A stretch of 29,517 bases of DNA from Chloroflexi bacterium TSY (GCA_019217005.1 JAHBNG010000157.1:1-29517); one strand, 5' to 3'. Shown: positions 1-7,634, numbered from the stretch's first letter. A program made the numbers and translations. The notes: a model not told the origin generated them from the letters alone.

Positions 1-1510
1 GAAAAGCAAGATGGGGAATAAGGACAAGCTCCCGCAATTTAAGTGCCAAGATAGCGGCCTGTCGTCCAAAGACAGAAAGATAGTAACGATGGCGTTTGGG
101 GACTTTGCGAATGAGACCATGAATACGCAGGCGTTTGAGTAAGCGAGAAATCTGTCCAGAGTTTTTGTCAGGCAGCAGTTGGCGGAGAGCCTTGTTGGAA
201 AGGCCTTGAATGAGAAATTGACCATTGAGCAAGTGTCGAAGTAAAGAAGAATCCTCCTCAGAAAGGAGATTAAAGTCCTTGTAACGATGGTCTTTGAATT
301 CGACGGTTTCGGTCAGCCGATGGAGCTTTTCGACGCCCGCTTCAGGTGTGTCGATGGCCGAGATGAATGTCAGATACCGATGGTTGACCGTCTCCAGAGT
401 TTCGGCTAAAGGAGCCAAGGAATAGATAGATTTCTTCATCTTGGCGTACTTCTTGGAGGTGGTGCCATCTCGATGAGCAACCGTTCGATAGTGCTGGAAG
501 AAGGAAACATTATTGACGGTTGTCTCGATGCGCAGGACGGCATTGAACTTATCGTACATCTTGATAGAGACAGGACCCATCGTATGTTTGATACGCCGTC
601 CTAACCAGCGATGATTGAAACGGTTGCCTACTTCATCTTGATACCGACTATCGAGCTTGCGTCCCAAAAAGGTGGCAATGTCAGCTGGTTTCACAGCTTG
701 AATAAGGGTTTCCATCAAAGGTGGTAGCATTGCTTCTAGTGAATTCTGGGTACGAAAGACAACATCGGTCGCAAATTCAGCTTGAGTGATACTCCAGCGA
801 ATCTCTAATCCAAATCGGTCGATGACTGGACAATATTGACGGGCATAGATGTCGAGTTGTTCATGCAGCCTCTCAATATTCAACTTGGCCAAATCATTCG
901 CCTGCTCAAAATCTCCGATGTGGAGAAAGGCATTATCGGCGAGTTCGTACTCAATCTCTGCCTTGTCTAACTGAGCGGCTAACGCATTATGACCATTGAA
1001 GTAGAACTGGATTTGAAAGGGACACCATGTCGGAACACGCATATAACAAAGACCGAGTTCTTCATCGATAAAGTAGAAGTAGTAATGTAAACATTTACCT
1101 TGAGTGTCTTTGAGATAGGTGTGACCACTTTCTGGACTATGCCACGGCTTGTATGCTCGACATTGCTCCATTGCACTTAAGATGCACACAAGCCCAGGCT
1201 GCTTCCCTCTTTCTTGGAGAATGGCTTGGACTCGGTCTTCTTTTCGCTCCTTGGACTTGCTCATGAATTCGATTTGCAGACCTTGAGCTGCTGCAATTGC
1301 CTTGGCATTATCCCGAATCTCATCTCGCAGTGGTTCGGCAAAGCCTTTGGGATAATCAAATATTCGTATCTGATTTTGATACAAATATCTTGTCATCCCT
1401 TTGGCATAGCCAAACGGTTGCAAATAACCTCCGATTATTACTCGGTCATAGCTGTTGAGTACACCTGCTATTTCTTTCGCATATCGGTCGATGATGAGTT
1501 CGGTTGACAT
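1..1510 (-). CDS. Large protein of unknown family with C-terminal winged-helix-like region, partial
   Basis: Reading the minus strand from the ATG at 1510 gives an uninterrupted frame of about 503 codons that leaves the window at base 1 without a stop, so the C-terminus is missing. The protein begins MSTELIIDRYAKEIAGVLNS. A good Shine-Dalgarno (AAGGGAG, about 8 nt upstream) supports this start. The middle is rich in aromatic and charged residues (for example YFYFIDEELGLCYMRV). The last visible ~80 residues (QGLSNKALRQLL, SRLLKRLRIHGLIRKVPKRH) look like a winged-helix DNA-binding fold. From memory, similar proteins occur in many copies in Chloroflexota and other phyla, often labelled MarR-like or hypothetical, so a mobile-element protein is possible. 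No DDE or other catalytic motif could be assigned. Function is unknown. Confidence 0.75.
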   Translation of the reverse strand, partial: MSTELIIDRYAKEIAGVLNSYDRVIIGGYLQPFGYAKGMTRYLYQNQIRIFDYPKGFAEPLRDEIRDNAKAIAAAQGLQIEFMSKSKERKEDRVQAILQERGKQPGLVCILSAMEQCRAYKPWHSPESGHTYLKDTQGKCLHYYFYFIDEELGLCYMRVPTWCPFQIQFYFNGHNALAAQLDKAEIEYELADNAFLHIGDFEQANDLAKLNIERLHEQLDIYARQYCPVIDRFGLEIRWSITQAEFATDVVFRTQNSLEAMLPPLMETLIQAVKPADIATFLGRKLDSRYQDEVGNRFNHRWLGRRIKHTMGPVSIKMYDKFNAVLRIETTVNNVSFFQHYRTVAHRDGTTSKKYAKMKKSIYSLAPLAETLETVNHRYLTFISAIDTPEAGVEKLHRLTETVEFKDHRYKDFNLLSEEDSSLLRHLLNGQFLIQGLSNKALRQLLPDKNSGQISRLLKRLRIHGLIRKVPKRHRYYLSVFGRQAAILALKLRELVLIPHLAF

Positions 1511-1606
1511 TTTGTTTGCTCCCTTTTGGTTTCCGATGGGAGTACTTTATAACACTTTTACTTTACGCGCACCCCACAACCTTTTTGGTTCTGGCTTCGC
1601 CAGGCT

Positions 1607-1821
1607 CAGTAGATCCAAATTTCAGGTTTTGAGAGAGAATTCTGGCTAAACAGTTGACATAAATACAAATTTGCCGGTCGATATCTAGTTTTTGCGTTAG
1701 ATTTGGGCGATTTTCAGATATGAAATAGGTTGTTTTCTGTAACCGAAATCTGAATAAATGACTCCAAAATCCCTGCAATCTCGACTGAAAATAGCCAAAA
1801 ACGCCAAATTTGGATCTACTG
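1607..1821 (+). mobile_element. 215-bp MITE, copy 1
   Basis: This 215-bp unit has perfect 16-bp terminal inverted repeats (CAGTAGATCCAAATTT at the left, its reverse complement at the right). It occurs three times in the window (also 8838-9052 inverted, and 16077-16291) with only about two base differences. It is too short to encode a transposase, which fits a MITE. Here the two flanks differ (AGGCT on the left, TGTCT on the right), so no clear target duplication is visible. The right flank enters directly into the middle of a sulfate permease gene whose 5' part is absent. That suggests deletion or recombination at this copy after insertion. Confidence 0.85.
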
Positions 1822-2807
1822 TGTCTATGGAGTGCACTGCTACCAACCGCCCTGGTCATTAGTTTTGTGGGCTATATGGAGAGTTTCTCGGTTGCCAAGT
1901 CGTTGGCCAGCCAACGACGCCAAAAGGTGGATGCTGACCAGGAGTTAATTGGGTTGGGGACAGCGAATCTGGCGGCTACATTTACAGGAGGATATCCGGT
2001 TACGGGAGGTTTTAGTCGTTCGGTTGTCAACTTTGCAGCTGGAGCCAATACAGGGTTGGCTTCGATGATTACGGCAGGGTTGGTTGCATTGACCGTAGTC
2101 TTTCTGACACCGCTCTTTTTCTCTCTCCCCAAGGCAGTTCTGGCTTCTATCATTTTGGTAGCCGTTGTTAATCTAATCGATATCAAAACGGCCAAACATA
2201 TTTGGGCGTACAACAAAGCTGACGCGACAGCATTGATCATCACCTTTTTTCTGTGCTGATTATCGGTGTCGAAAAGGGAATCCTCGTTGGGGCAGGGGCA
2301 TCACTATTGCTCTTCATCTGGCGTACGAGCCGCCCACATACGGCTGTCGTAGGTCGGATTGGAAAAAGCGATCACTATCGGAATGAATTGCGCTATCACG
2401 TGCAGACTTGGCCAGAGGTGCTGGCGATTCGGGTCGATCAGAGTTTGTACTTCGCCAATACAAAGTATTTGGAAGATACTGTTTTGGATATGATTGCGGA
2501 TCGCCCAGCGGTAAAGTATGTGATTTTAATCGGCACCGCCGTCAATTTTATTGATGCGAGTGCTTTGGAGACGTTGGAATCGCTTCTGGCAGAGTTGCAG
2601 AGTGCTGATGTGGAACTCCATCTGGCCGCCATCAAGGGGCCAGTGTTGGATGAATTAACGAAAATAGGTTTTGTTGAAGAGATTGGTGTGGGCAGAATCC
2701 ATTTTAGCACGCACGATGCAATGATTGCGCTAGGATTCGTCGATGCAGCTGATCGTGAAACCACCTGTTTAAGTCCTGGGGAAGCAGCAAAGGCAGCACA
2801 GAAATAG
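1822..2807 (+). pseudogene. SulP-family sulfate permease, 5'-truncated and frameshifted (transmembrane C-part + STAS domain)
   Basis: Immediately after the MITE the frame reads SALLPTALVISFVGYMESFS and continues through ASQRRQKVDADQELIGLG and NLAATFTGGYPVTGGFSRS. This is the conserved second half of a SulP anion transporter. The N-terminal ~250 residues normally preceding it are missing. Frame 1 stops at 2259 just after a T6 run (2245-2250). The next frame picks up at once with LIIGVEKGILVGAGAS and runs to the stop at 2807, covering the last membrane segments and a STAS domain (around VKYVILIGTAVNFIDASALE). One extra T would fuse the two parts, so the break is a single-base indel, real or technical. 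The missing promoter and N-terminus make it non-functional in any case. It is followed closely by the YeeE/YedE genes. Confidence 0.85.
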
Positions 2808-2852
2808 ATCAAGTTGGGAGAAGAATCACACGATACAGGGGGACGATTTCCC

Positions 2853-3474
2853 ATGCTCATGAATCCAATGGAGAATTATTCAATGGCAGAATTTAGTTGG
2901 CTTACGGCAGTTGTCGGCGGAATTTTGATTGGGGTTAGCTCGACGATACTGCTAGCTTGGAATGGCCGCATTGCGGGTATTAGTGGTATGGTTCATATGC
3001 TCGTCACTCCCAAAAAGGGTGATGTAAACTGGCGCTGGGCTTTTCTAATCGGTCTGTTGGGAGGTGGTGCGCTCTATGAGTATGTGTTCACACCTGTTCC
3101 AACACCAACATCTTCATTTGCACCAGTTGCCATGATTTTGGGTGGTTTGATTGTGGGTTTTGGGGGGTGGTTCATTTTAGGCGGACAATTAGGTTTACAT
3201 TTTTGCAAAGAGAAAAGATGTTTATATTTTCTACTTTGAGCCATGCTCAGGCAGAAAATGACCTCATATAGATTTTTATCTATGTATCAAAAGTGTAAAC
3301 CTAATTCTGAACCACCCCGGTTTTGGCACGCGTATGGGTGGTGGCTGCACCAGTGGGCATGGCGTGTGTGGACTTGGGCGATTCTCCTCTCGTTCATTGG
3401 TGGCTGTTATCACATTTTTGACGACGGGTCTGGTGACAGTCTACCTGGTTCGGCACGTACTAGAGATATTTTAG
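2853..3474 (+). pseudogene. YeeE/YedE-family sulfur transporter, interrupted by a small MITE
   Basis: The start is taken at ATG 2853 because an AGGGGGA Shine-Dalgarno lies about 9 nt upstream. The first part contains hydrophobic membrane helices (FSWLTAVVGGILIGVSS, AFLIGLLGGGALYEYVF) up to ILGGLIVGFG. It then runs into the MITE at 3164-3318 and stops at 3239. Past the element the frame resumes with the YeeE/YedE signature [19 protein letters not shown], a last helix, and a stop at 3472-3474. Removing the element plus one copy of its 8-bp target duplication restores ...[17 protein letters not shown] exactly. The family transports thiosulfate or related sulfur compounds across the cytoplasmic membrane, with conserved cysteines in the GGCTSGHG loop. 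It is paired with the second half-type gene at 3592. Confidence 0.88.
3164..3318. mobile_element. 155-bp MITE inserted in the YeeE/YedE gene, with 8-bp target duplication
   Basis: The element starts GGGGTGGTTCA and ends TGAACCACCCC, an 11-bp perfect terminal inverted repeat. A second, inner block of inverted similarity (AATTAGGTTTACA near the left end, TGTAAACCTAATT near the right) extends the foldback. The 8-mer GGTTTTGG is present directly on both sides (3156-3163 and 3319-3326), as expected of a target-site duplication. There is no coding capacity for a transposase. Its sequence is unrelated to the 215-bp MITE, so at least two MITE families have been active here. Confidence 0.85.
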
Positions 3475-3553
3475 GCTCATCTAAGAAAATTGTGCAAATC
3501 GGTGTTTTCGTCAGAGATAAAATATTGTGTTTGCACAATTTCGTCTGATGAGC
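3475..3553. repeat. 79-bp imperfect palindromic element after the YeeE/YedE gene
   Basis: The left arm (GCTCATCTAAGAAAATTGTGC, one base less here: GCTCATCTAAGAAAATTGTG) and the right arm (CACAATTTCGTCTGATGAGC) are inverted copies with a few mismatches, enclosing about 30 bp. The unit begins directly at the stop codon of the split transporter gene. It may be a small MITE or REP-like element, or act as a bidirectional terminator, but it lacks a run of T. No convincing target duplication was found, although ATATT occurs near both sides. Confidence 0.5.
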
Positions 3554-3591
3554 GAATATTGTAATGAGAGAGGATAGAGAAGGCTCAAATA

Positions 3592-4059
3592 ATGAAACAG
3601 AATATGATTGCTTTGATTGCGGGGTTACTCTTTGGATTTGGATTGGCGCTTTCGCAGATGATTGATCCAAGACGGGTTCTCGGTCTCCTGGATGTGGCTG
3701 GCACATGGGATCCAACGCTATTGTTTGTGCTTGGAGGGGCTGCGGGGGTGACCATTGTGGCTTTTCGGTTTGTGTTACGCCAATCGGCTCCTTTCTCGGC
3801 ACCGGTTTTTCAGTTACCAACCAAGAATGATATTGATCGTCCTCTGCTCGTTGGGTCTGCTCTATTCGGCGTCGGTTGGGGGATTGCGGGCTACTGTCCG
3901 GGGCCAGGGATCACTTCGTTGGTCTTGGGTTCGTGGAATCCGGTTCTCTTTGTGTTTGCAATGGTCGTGGGATCTTTTTTCTATAGCCGTATTGCCAATT
4001 GGACATCGAAGCCGCAGCTAGCTCATGCAAGGACAAGCGATTCATCTGCAACGACCTAG
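3592..4059 (+). CDS. YeeE/YedE-like (DUF6691-type) sulfur-transport protein
   Basis: This 155-residue membrane protein has an N-terminal helix (MIALIAGLLFGFGLALSQM) followed by the conserved D-P-R-R-V-L-G motif, a second helix (LLFVLGGAAGVTIVAFRFVL) and the family hallmark GVGWGIAGYCPGPGI at residues ~98-112. The size and motifs match the DUF6691/YeeE-YedE partner subunit that is usually encoded right after a first YeeE/YedE gene. Together they are expected to form a sulfur-compound (thiosulfate-type) uptake channel in the cytoplasmic membrane. A GAAGG sequence about 10 nt before the ATG may be the ribosome-binding site. This gene looks intact although its partner upstream is disrupted, so the pair is probably no longer functional as a unit. 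Confidence 0.85.
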   Translation: MKQNMIALIAGLLFGFGLALSQMIDPRRVLGLLDVAGTWDPTLLFVLGGAAGVTIVAFRFVLRQSAPFSAPVFQLPTKNDIDRPLLVGSALFGVGWGIAGYCPGPGITSLVLGSWNPVLFVFAMVVGSFFYSRIANWTSKPQLAHARTSDSSATT

Positions 4060-4505
4060 TGCGTCATCCATGCCAAAAACACGGATTATTAGACCATTGT
4101 CAGCGAGCACGCCTCGTGCCGGTCACCGCACGAGGCGTGCCTACTTAACCCGAACAATAAGGTTAGATGATGCACTAGTTGTTTGGGCCCGCAATTGTGC
4201 AGGCGGATGGCGCAAACGGGGTCTTCGGTAGCACACGCCCACAACATGGGGTCAACATCGAAAAAAAATGTCAGTTCACGGAGTGGGTCATCGGCCATCT
4301 GAGTCTGCTGAGGCCCCTAGCCAAGTGGCCAGGATAAAGACTGCCAATTTGACCGATATACCTGCTCTACATGCACGCTATAATAAAAATGTCCGGTTCG
4401 CCAAACTTAAATTCTTGATGTGATGAAAAAATGGACAGAAAAAGCATTGGCTGACATCTACACTACGCAGGATTTTCACTGAAGGTGATAAAGAAGGTGA
4501 CAAAT
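4060..4505. other. Intergenic region, mostly without recognisable content
   Basis: About 445 bp separate the transporter gene from the zinc-ribbon gene. The only clear structure is the strong GC-rich hairpin at 4107-4140. A TATAAT box occurs at 4379-4384 and might be a -10 element for the zinc-ribbon gene, but no well-spaced -35 box accompanies it (the nearest TTGACC lies 24 bp away). Open frames in this stretch have unnatural composition and were not called. Confidence 0.5.
4107..4140. terminator. Strong 13-bp stem hairpin, possible terminator
   Basis: GCACGCCTCGTGC and its exact reverse complement flank an 8-nt loop, 48 bp after the stop of the YeeE/YedE-like gene. The position suits transcription termination, but no T-tract follows, so an intrinsic terminator is not proven. 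It could equally be a processing or REP-type structure. Confidence 0.45.
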
Positions 4506-4748
4506 ATGCTTAGACAATCAATCCAATGTCCCAAGTGCGGTTCCACTCATCTCATGGTTGATACACGGAAAGCAACTTCATTTAAAGAGGGTGCCGATTT
4601 TGTTTACCGGGGGTTCGTTGTGTTCACCTGTCGGCAGTGTTATAGTCGATGGTCAGCCAAGAATGCCGATGTTATGGAGGATTCTGAATTAAGAGATGCT
4701 GGTTTCCCACCACGCTTGCTTGGAACATGGCGTTTTTTAGCCCTTTGA
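4506..4748 (+). CDS. Small zinc-ribbon protein
   Basis: This is an 80-residue protein with two CxxC pairs, CPKC at residues 8-11 and CRQC at residues 42-45, the spacing of a four-cysteine zinc ribbon. The ATG at 4506 is preferred over an upstream GTG (4485) because GAAGGTGA lies 5 nt before it and the zinc ribbon then begins near the N-terminus, as is common. The rest is polar with an aromatic patch (FVYRGFVVF). No specific function can be assigned; zinc or nucleic-acid binding is inferred from the fold alone. It stops shortly before the next hypothetical gene and may share its transcript. Confidence 0.75.
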   Translation: MLRQSIQCPKCGSTHLMVDTRKATSFKEGADFVYRGFVVFTCRQCYSRWSAKNADVMEDSELRDAGFPPRLLGTWRFLAL

Positions 4749-4800
4749 AATATTGCGCTTTCCCATAAGTGATCCATTGGATGAGCGTCAAGACAAATCT

Positions 4801-5148
4801 ATGTATGATCGCGCTTCAAAAACAGCCAATTCTATTCACCAATCTGATTGCATTCGCTTCATTTTAATGCTAACGCGCCCCCCTGCAGAATTTTTGCAAG
4901 GGAAGAAGCGTGGCGAACAATGTCAACAGCTTGCGGAATACAATCAAGAGCGTCGTACAGTGCTCCTAAAGTGGATTGAAGAGAAACATCTATGTGACCA
5001 ACTTGTCCAACTCGGTTCTCCGACGGCTTTCAATGTAATCTTTGCAGAGGGAACACTTGCCTTGGCGGAAGCACTCCAGCAAGCACCTGGTGTTCTAGAA
5101 GTGGCCCAAATAGGTGATCTACAAATAGAATTGCTGGACAATCAATAA
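4801..5148 (+). CDS. Hypothetical protein upstream of tandem Usp
   Basis: An open frame of at least 115 codons ends 12 bp before the universal stress gene; the AAGGAGA ribosome-binding site of that gene begins at the end of the stop codon of this frame. The start is uncertain: ATG 4801 is chosen, while a TTG at 4753 would add 16 residues; neither has a clear Shine-Dalgarno. The sequence is polar at the N-terminus, then helical (RRTVLLKWIEEKHLCDQLV), and ends FAEGTLALAEALQQAPGVLE plus a short beta-like stretch. I do not recognise a family. The tight spacing suggests co-transcription with the Usp gene. Confidence 0.55.
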   Translation: MYDRASKTANSIHQSDCIRFILMLTRPPAEFLQGKKRGEQCQQLAEYNQERRTVLLKWIEEKHLCDQLVQLGSPTAFNVIFAEGTLALAEALQQAPGVLEVAQIGDLQIELLDNQ

Positions 5149-5160
5149 GGAGAAAATTCC

Positions 5161-6117
5161 ATGTTTAGACGAATCATTGTGCCGTTAGATACATCAGAAT
5201 TGGCAGAAGCGATTTTGCCCTATATTCAGCAATTAGACCCAAATCAGCGTGCGGAGATTATGTTGGTTAGCGTGCTTGAGTCGAATCACTACGGGTATGC
5301 CCTTGCATCGAACGATCCAGTTGTCGCAACCAGACTCTTTTCGACATTGAACGAAACGTACGAGCACTACCTGAGCGTTATCAAAGAATCGCTCAATGCG
5401 CAGGGGTATAGCGCACAAGCTGAAATTGTCCGTGGAGATGCAGCGCAATCCATTGTGGATGCAGCAGAGCAATTCAATGCCGATCTGATTGCGATGACGA
5501 CCCACGGCCGAACGGGGATTGCACGTTGGGCATTGGGGAGTGTGGCGGATCGAATCATTCGGACGGCAGACCAACCTGTCTTCCTCGTGAGAAATGAAAT
5601 AGAGATCCCAGAAAAGCCTTCGCTCAAGCGAATTTTGGTTCCGTTAGATGGTTCAGAGCTGGCCGAAACAGCATTTACGCAAGCGCAAACATTAGCCAAA
5701 GAACTATCCGGTTCAATTGTCACCTTGCGCGTGCTTGAACCCTTCAGCCGTCTGGAACGAGAGTTGATTTGGCAGCAGCATCTAGTCGTCGATGATGTAG
5801 AGTTTGAAAGACGGACGGATGCTGAAGAATATCTACACAAAATTGAAAGTCGCATGGATGCCGCGGATATCCCTTGTGAGAGCAAACTCTACAGTGGGAA
5901 TCCAGTCAGTGCAATTCAGCAAGTGACCAAAGAAGAAGAGATCGATCTGATCGTCATGAGTACACATGGTCGTAGCGGCTATAGTCGCTGGGTTTACGGC
6001 AGCGTTGCCAGCCGGGTATTGCATAGTGCAAACTGCCCGTTGTTACTCATACGCGGTATAGAGGTCGCAAAAGTTCTACAGACAGCAGATAAAGAAGGTG
6101 TGCTTACAACAGCGTGA
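5161..6117 (+). CDS. Tandem universal stress protein (two UspA domains)
   Basis: The 318-residue protein carries two UspA domains in series. Domain 1 starts FRRIIVPLDTSELAEAILP and holds the ATP-binding motif GRTGIARWALGS (THG at 113-115, GS at 125-126). Domain 2 starts [18 protein letters not shown] and holds THGRSGYSRWVYGS (268-281). Both motifs keep the glycines and serine of the ATP-binding G-2x-G-9x-G-S pattern. Tandem Usp proteins are cytoplasmic and respond to starvation, redox or respiratory stress. An AAGGAGAAAA ribosome-binding site precedes the ATG. Two hairpins follow the stop codon, so the transcript probably ends there. The gene looks intact. Confidence 0.93.
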   Translation: MFRRIIVPLDTSELAEAILPYIQQLDPNQRAEIMLVSVLESNHYGYALASNDPVVATRLFSTLNETYEHYLSVIKESLNAQGYSAQAEIVRGDAAQSIVDAAEQFNADLIAMTTHGRTGIARWALGSVADRIIRTADQPVFLVRNEIEIPEKPSLKRILVPLDGSELAETAFTQAQTLAKELSGSIVTLRVLEPFSRLERELIWQQHLVVDDVEFERRTDAEEYLHKIESRMDAADIPCESKLYSGNPVSAIQQVTKEEEIDLIVMSTHGRSGYSRWVYGSVASRVLHSANCPLLLIRGIEVAKVLQTADKEGVLTTA

Positions 6118-6127
6118 GCACAACAAT

Positions 6128-6160
6128 CTTGCGTACTGATTCACTATTCTGAATCGCAAG
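6128..6160 (+). terminator. Hairpin after the tandem Usp gene
   Basis: CTTGC at the left pairs with GCAAG at the right and GATTCA with TGAATC inside, with a small internal bulge. It lies 10 bp after the stop codon. There is no T-run, so termination is inferred from position only. Confidence 0.35.
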
Positions 6161-6167
6161 ATACTCA

Positions 6168-6225
6168 CCCAGAAAAGTTTTGGACCACGTTTCTCAGAGA
6201 AGAGACGGGACCAAACTTTTCTGGG
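6168..6225. repeat. 58-bp inverted repeat between Usp and CBM48 genes
   Basis: CCCAGAAAAGTTTTGGACC on the left is mirrored by GGACCAAACTTTTCTGGG on the right with one base missing, around a ~21-bp centre. The right arm ends 22 bp before the next start codon, so the structure sits in the leader of the CBM48-like gene as well as in the trailer of the Usp gene. It may be a terminator or a small palindromic repeat element. Confidence 0.5.
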
Positions 6226-6246
6226 GATCTATAAGGAGATCCTGGC

Positions 6247-6753
6247 ATGATCGTCAAATCAAAGTCTCCAACACCAGGACATGTTCGTATCACGTTTGAA
6301 TTACCGGTCTGTATTTGGGCTGACAAAATCTATCTGACAGGTGACTTCAACCAGTGGAGTCAGAAAAGTACGCCGATGATCCAGGAGCGGGATGGCGTCT
6401 GGCGAGTAACGATCGATCTGCCAGTGGGCACAGAACACGAGTTTCGCTATATTGTCGACGGGGAGTGGACCACAGATTACCACGCTGATGAGCTATCTAC
6501 AAATGTCTATGGCTCACAGAATAGTCTTGTCAGAGCGAACTATCCCATGCCCAAAAGTCATTGCAAGCATATAAACGATGGTACCAAGCAGACCATAAGC
6601 CCAGAAGTGCCCACAAGCAGTGACAAAGTGAACGCGACTCGCCCTAAGTGGTATCAGCTGGCCCACCCAGTTCGCCGCCGGACGACTGCAAGAATTCCTG
6701 TGGAGAAAGTCATATCTCTCTTTAAGGATCAACCCAATCAGACCCCTGTATGA
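6247..6753 (+). CDS. CBM48/AMPK-like glycogen-binding domain protein
   Basis: The first ~100 of 168 residues form an isoamylase early-set (CBM48-type) beta-sandwich. Recognisable pieces are YLTGDFNQWSQKSTPM, DGVWRVTIDLPVGTEHEFRY and VDGEWTTDYHADE. In this family these tryptophans and the GxFNxW motif bind alpha-glucans or act as a regulatory beta subunit. No catalytic glycosidase domain follows. The tail is basic and low in structure (HPVRRRTTARIPVEKV). The ATG has a strong AAGGAGAT ribosome-binding site. An inverted repeat precedes and a terminator hairpin follows, so it is likely a single-gene unit. Its partner enzyme is not in the window. Confidence 0.82.
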   Translation: MIVKSKSPTPGHVRITFELPVCIWADKIYLTGDFNQWSQKSTPMIQERDGVWRVTIDLPVGTEHEFRYIVDGEWTTDYHADELSTNVYGSQNSLVRANYPMPKSHCKHINDGTKQTISPEVPTSSDKVNATRPKWYQLAHPVRRRTTARIPVEKVISLFKDQPNQTPV

Positions 6754-6777
6754 TAGATGGGAATCTGACCAACAAAT

Positions 6778-6806
6778 AGAGTTGCTCCGATATGAGGAGC
6801 AACTCT
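6778..6806 (+). terminator. Terminator-like hairpin after the CBM48 gene
   Basis: AGAGTTGCTCC and its perfect reverse complement form an 11-bp stem with a 7-nt loop, 24 bp after the stop codon. No T-run follows. Confidence 0.5.
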
Positions 6807-6863
6807 AACAGGACTTACGCACAATGTGGTGCCCGGCGGTGGTCACCGTTCCGTCCAATCGTA

Positions 6864-6884
6864 GAACAAACTGCCAGTTTGTTC
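6864..6884. promoter_or_regulatory. 21-bp perfect palindrome, candidate operator
   Basis: Arms GAACAAACTG and CAGTTTGTTC surround a single C. It lies about 165 bp upstream of the cysC-like start codon. The size and symmetry suit a dimeric repressor site, but a short hairpin is also possible. It does not match an operator I can name. Confidence 0.35.
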
Positions 6885-7049
6885 AGTATTACAGGCGAGA
6901 AGACAGTGCCATTTGGGCGAAACAATGACTAAGGCCGTAGTGCCCCTTCTCTGGACTTACTTTTACCTATATCTTCAGCGAGAGAAAATGCCCGCCAATT
7001 TGTGGGAAAGATATGCCTACAAGTCCTGAAAATTCACGAGGCATTCGAT

Positions 7050-7634
7050 ATGACCATGCAAATCACTTGGGCGGTCTGGTTTACTGGATTACCCGCCTCA
7101 GGTAAGACGACAATTGCGCAGACAGTGCGAGATGAATTGGCTGCAAAACATGTTCAAGCTGTCTTGTTAGATTCTGACGAATTGCGCGCAATTTTGACTG
7201 CTACACCCACTTATAAACCAGAAGAACGCGATCTGTTCTATGGCCAAATCGTTGGATTTGCCCACCTACTTGCCCAACAAGGATTTAACGTATTGATTGC
7301 CGCCACGGCCAATCGACGAGTCTATCGCGAAGCAGCACGCAAGCGTCTGCCTCGATTCTATGAAGTGTGGGTTCATTGCCCGGTCAATGTCTGCAGAGAG
7401 CGTGATCCAAAAGGTCACTATGCAGAGGCTGACGGGAATCCAAACACTACCTTGCCTGGCGTCGGCACAAAATACGAACCTCCATGCAATGCCGACGTCC
7501 TTGTCGATACAACAAAACAACTGCCGCTGGTTGCAGCAAATCAGGTGATCTCAATTTGTTCATTGGCACCAACCCCAAAAAGTAAAGGGGTTGCCCAGTC
7601 AGGTGGCCAGGATCCCAACTCTCCACTTAACTAG
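7050..7634 (+). CDS. cysC: Adenylylsulfate (APS) kinase
   Basis: The protein (194 residues from ATG 7050) has the Walker A motif GLPASGKTT at residues 13-21, then LLDSDELRAIL, the helix RDLFYGQIVGFAHLLAQQG, NVLIAATANRR and the conserved VHCPVNVCRERDPKGHY. This order is that of APS kinase, which phosphorylates adenosine 5'-phosphosulfate to PAPS in the cytoplasm. ATG 7050 is chosen because a GAGG lies 8 nt upstream and the kinase fold starts a few residues later; GTG 7002 would add 16 unlikely residues. The C-terminal ~20 residues are polar and atypical. The neighbouring sulfate permease and YeeE/YedE genes fit a sulfur-assimilation context, though those are damaged. Confidence 0.88.
   Translation: MTMQITWAVWFTGLPASGKTTIAQTVRDELAAKHVQAVLLDSDELRAILTATPTYKPEERDLFYGQIVGFAHLLAQQGFNVLIAATANRRVYREAARKRLPRFYEVWVHCPVNVCRERDPKGHYAEADGNPNTTLPGVGTKYEPPCNADVLVDTTKQLPLVAANQVISICSLAPTPKSKGVAQSGGQDPNSPLN

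Noticed and set aside
1214..1507. Plus-strand open frames opposite the left-edge gene
   Set aside because: They are antisense to a 503-codon minus-strand frame with a good ribosome-binding site and have poor composition.
4025..4298. Overlapping open frames in the 4060-4505 spacer on both strands
   Set aside because: No ribosome-binding site, composition is Arg/Trp-rich and they cross the GC-rich hairpin.
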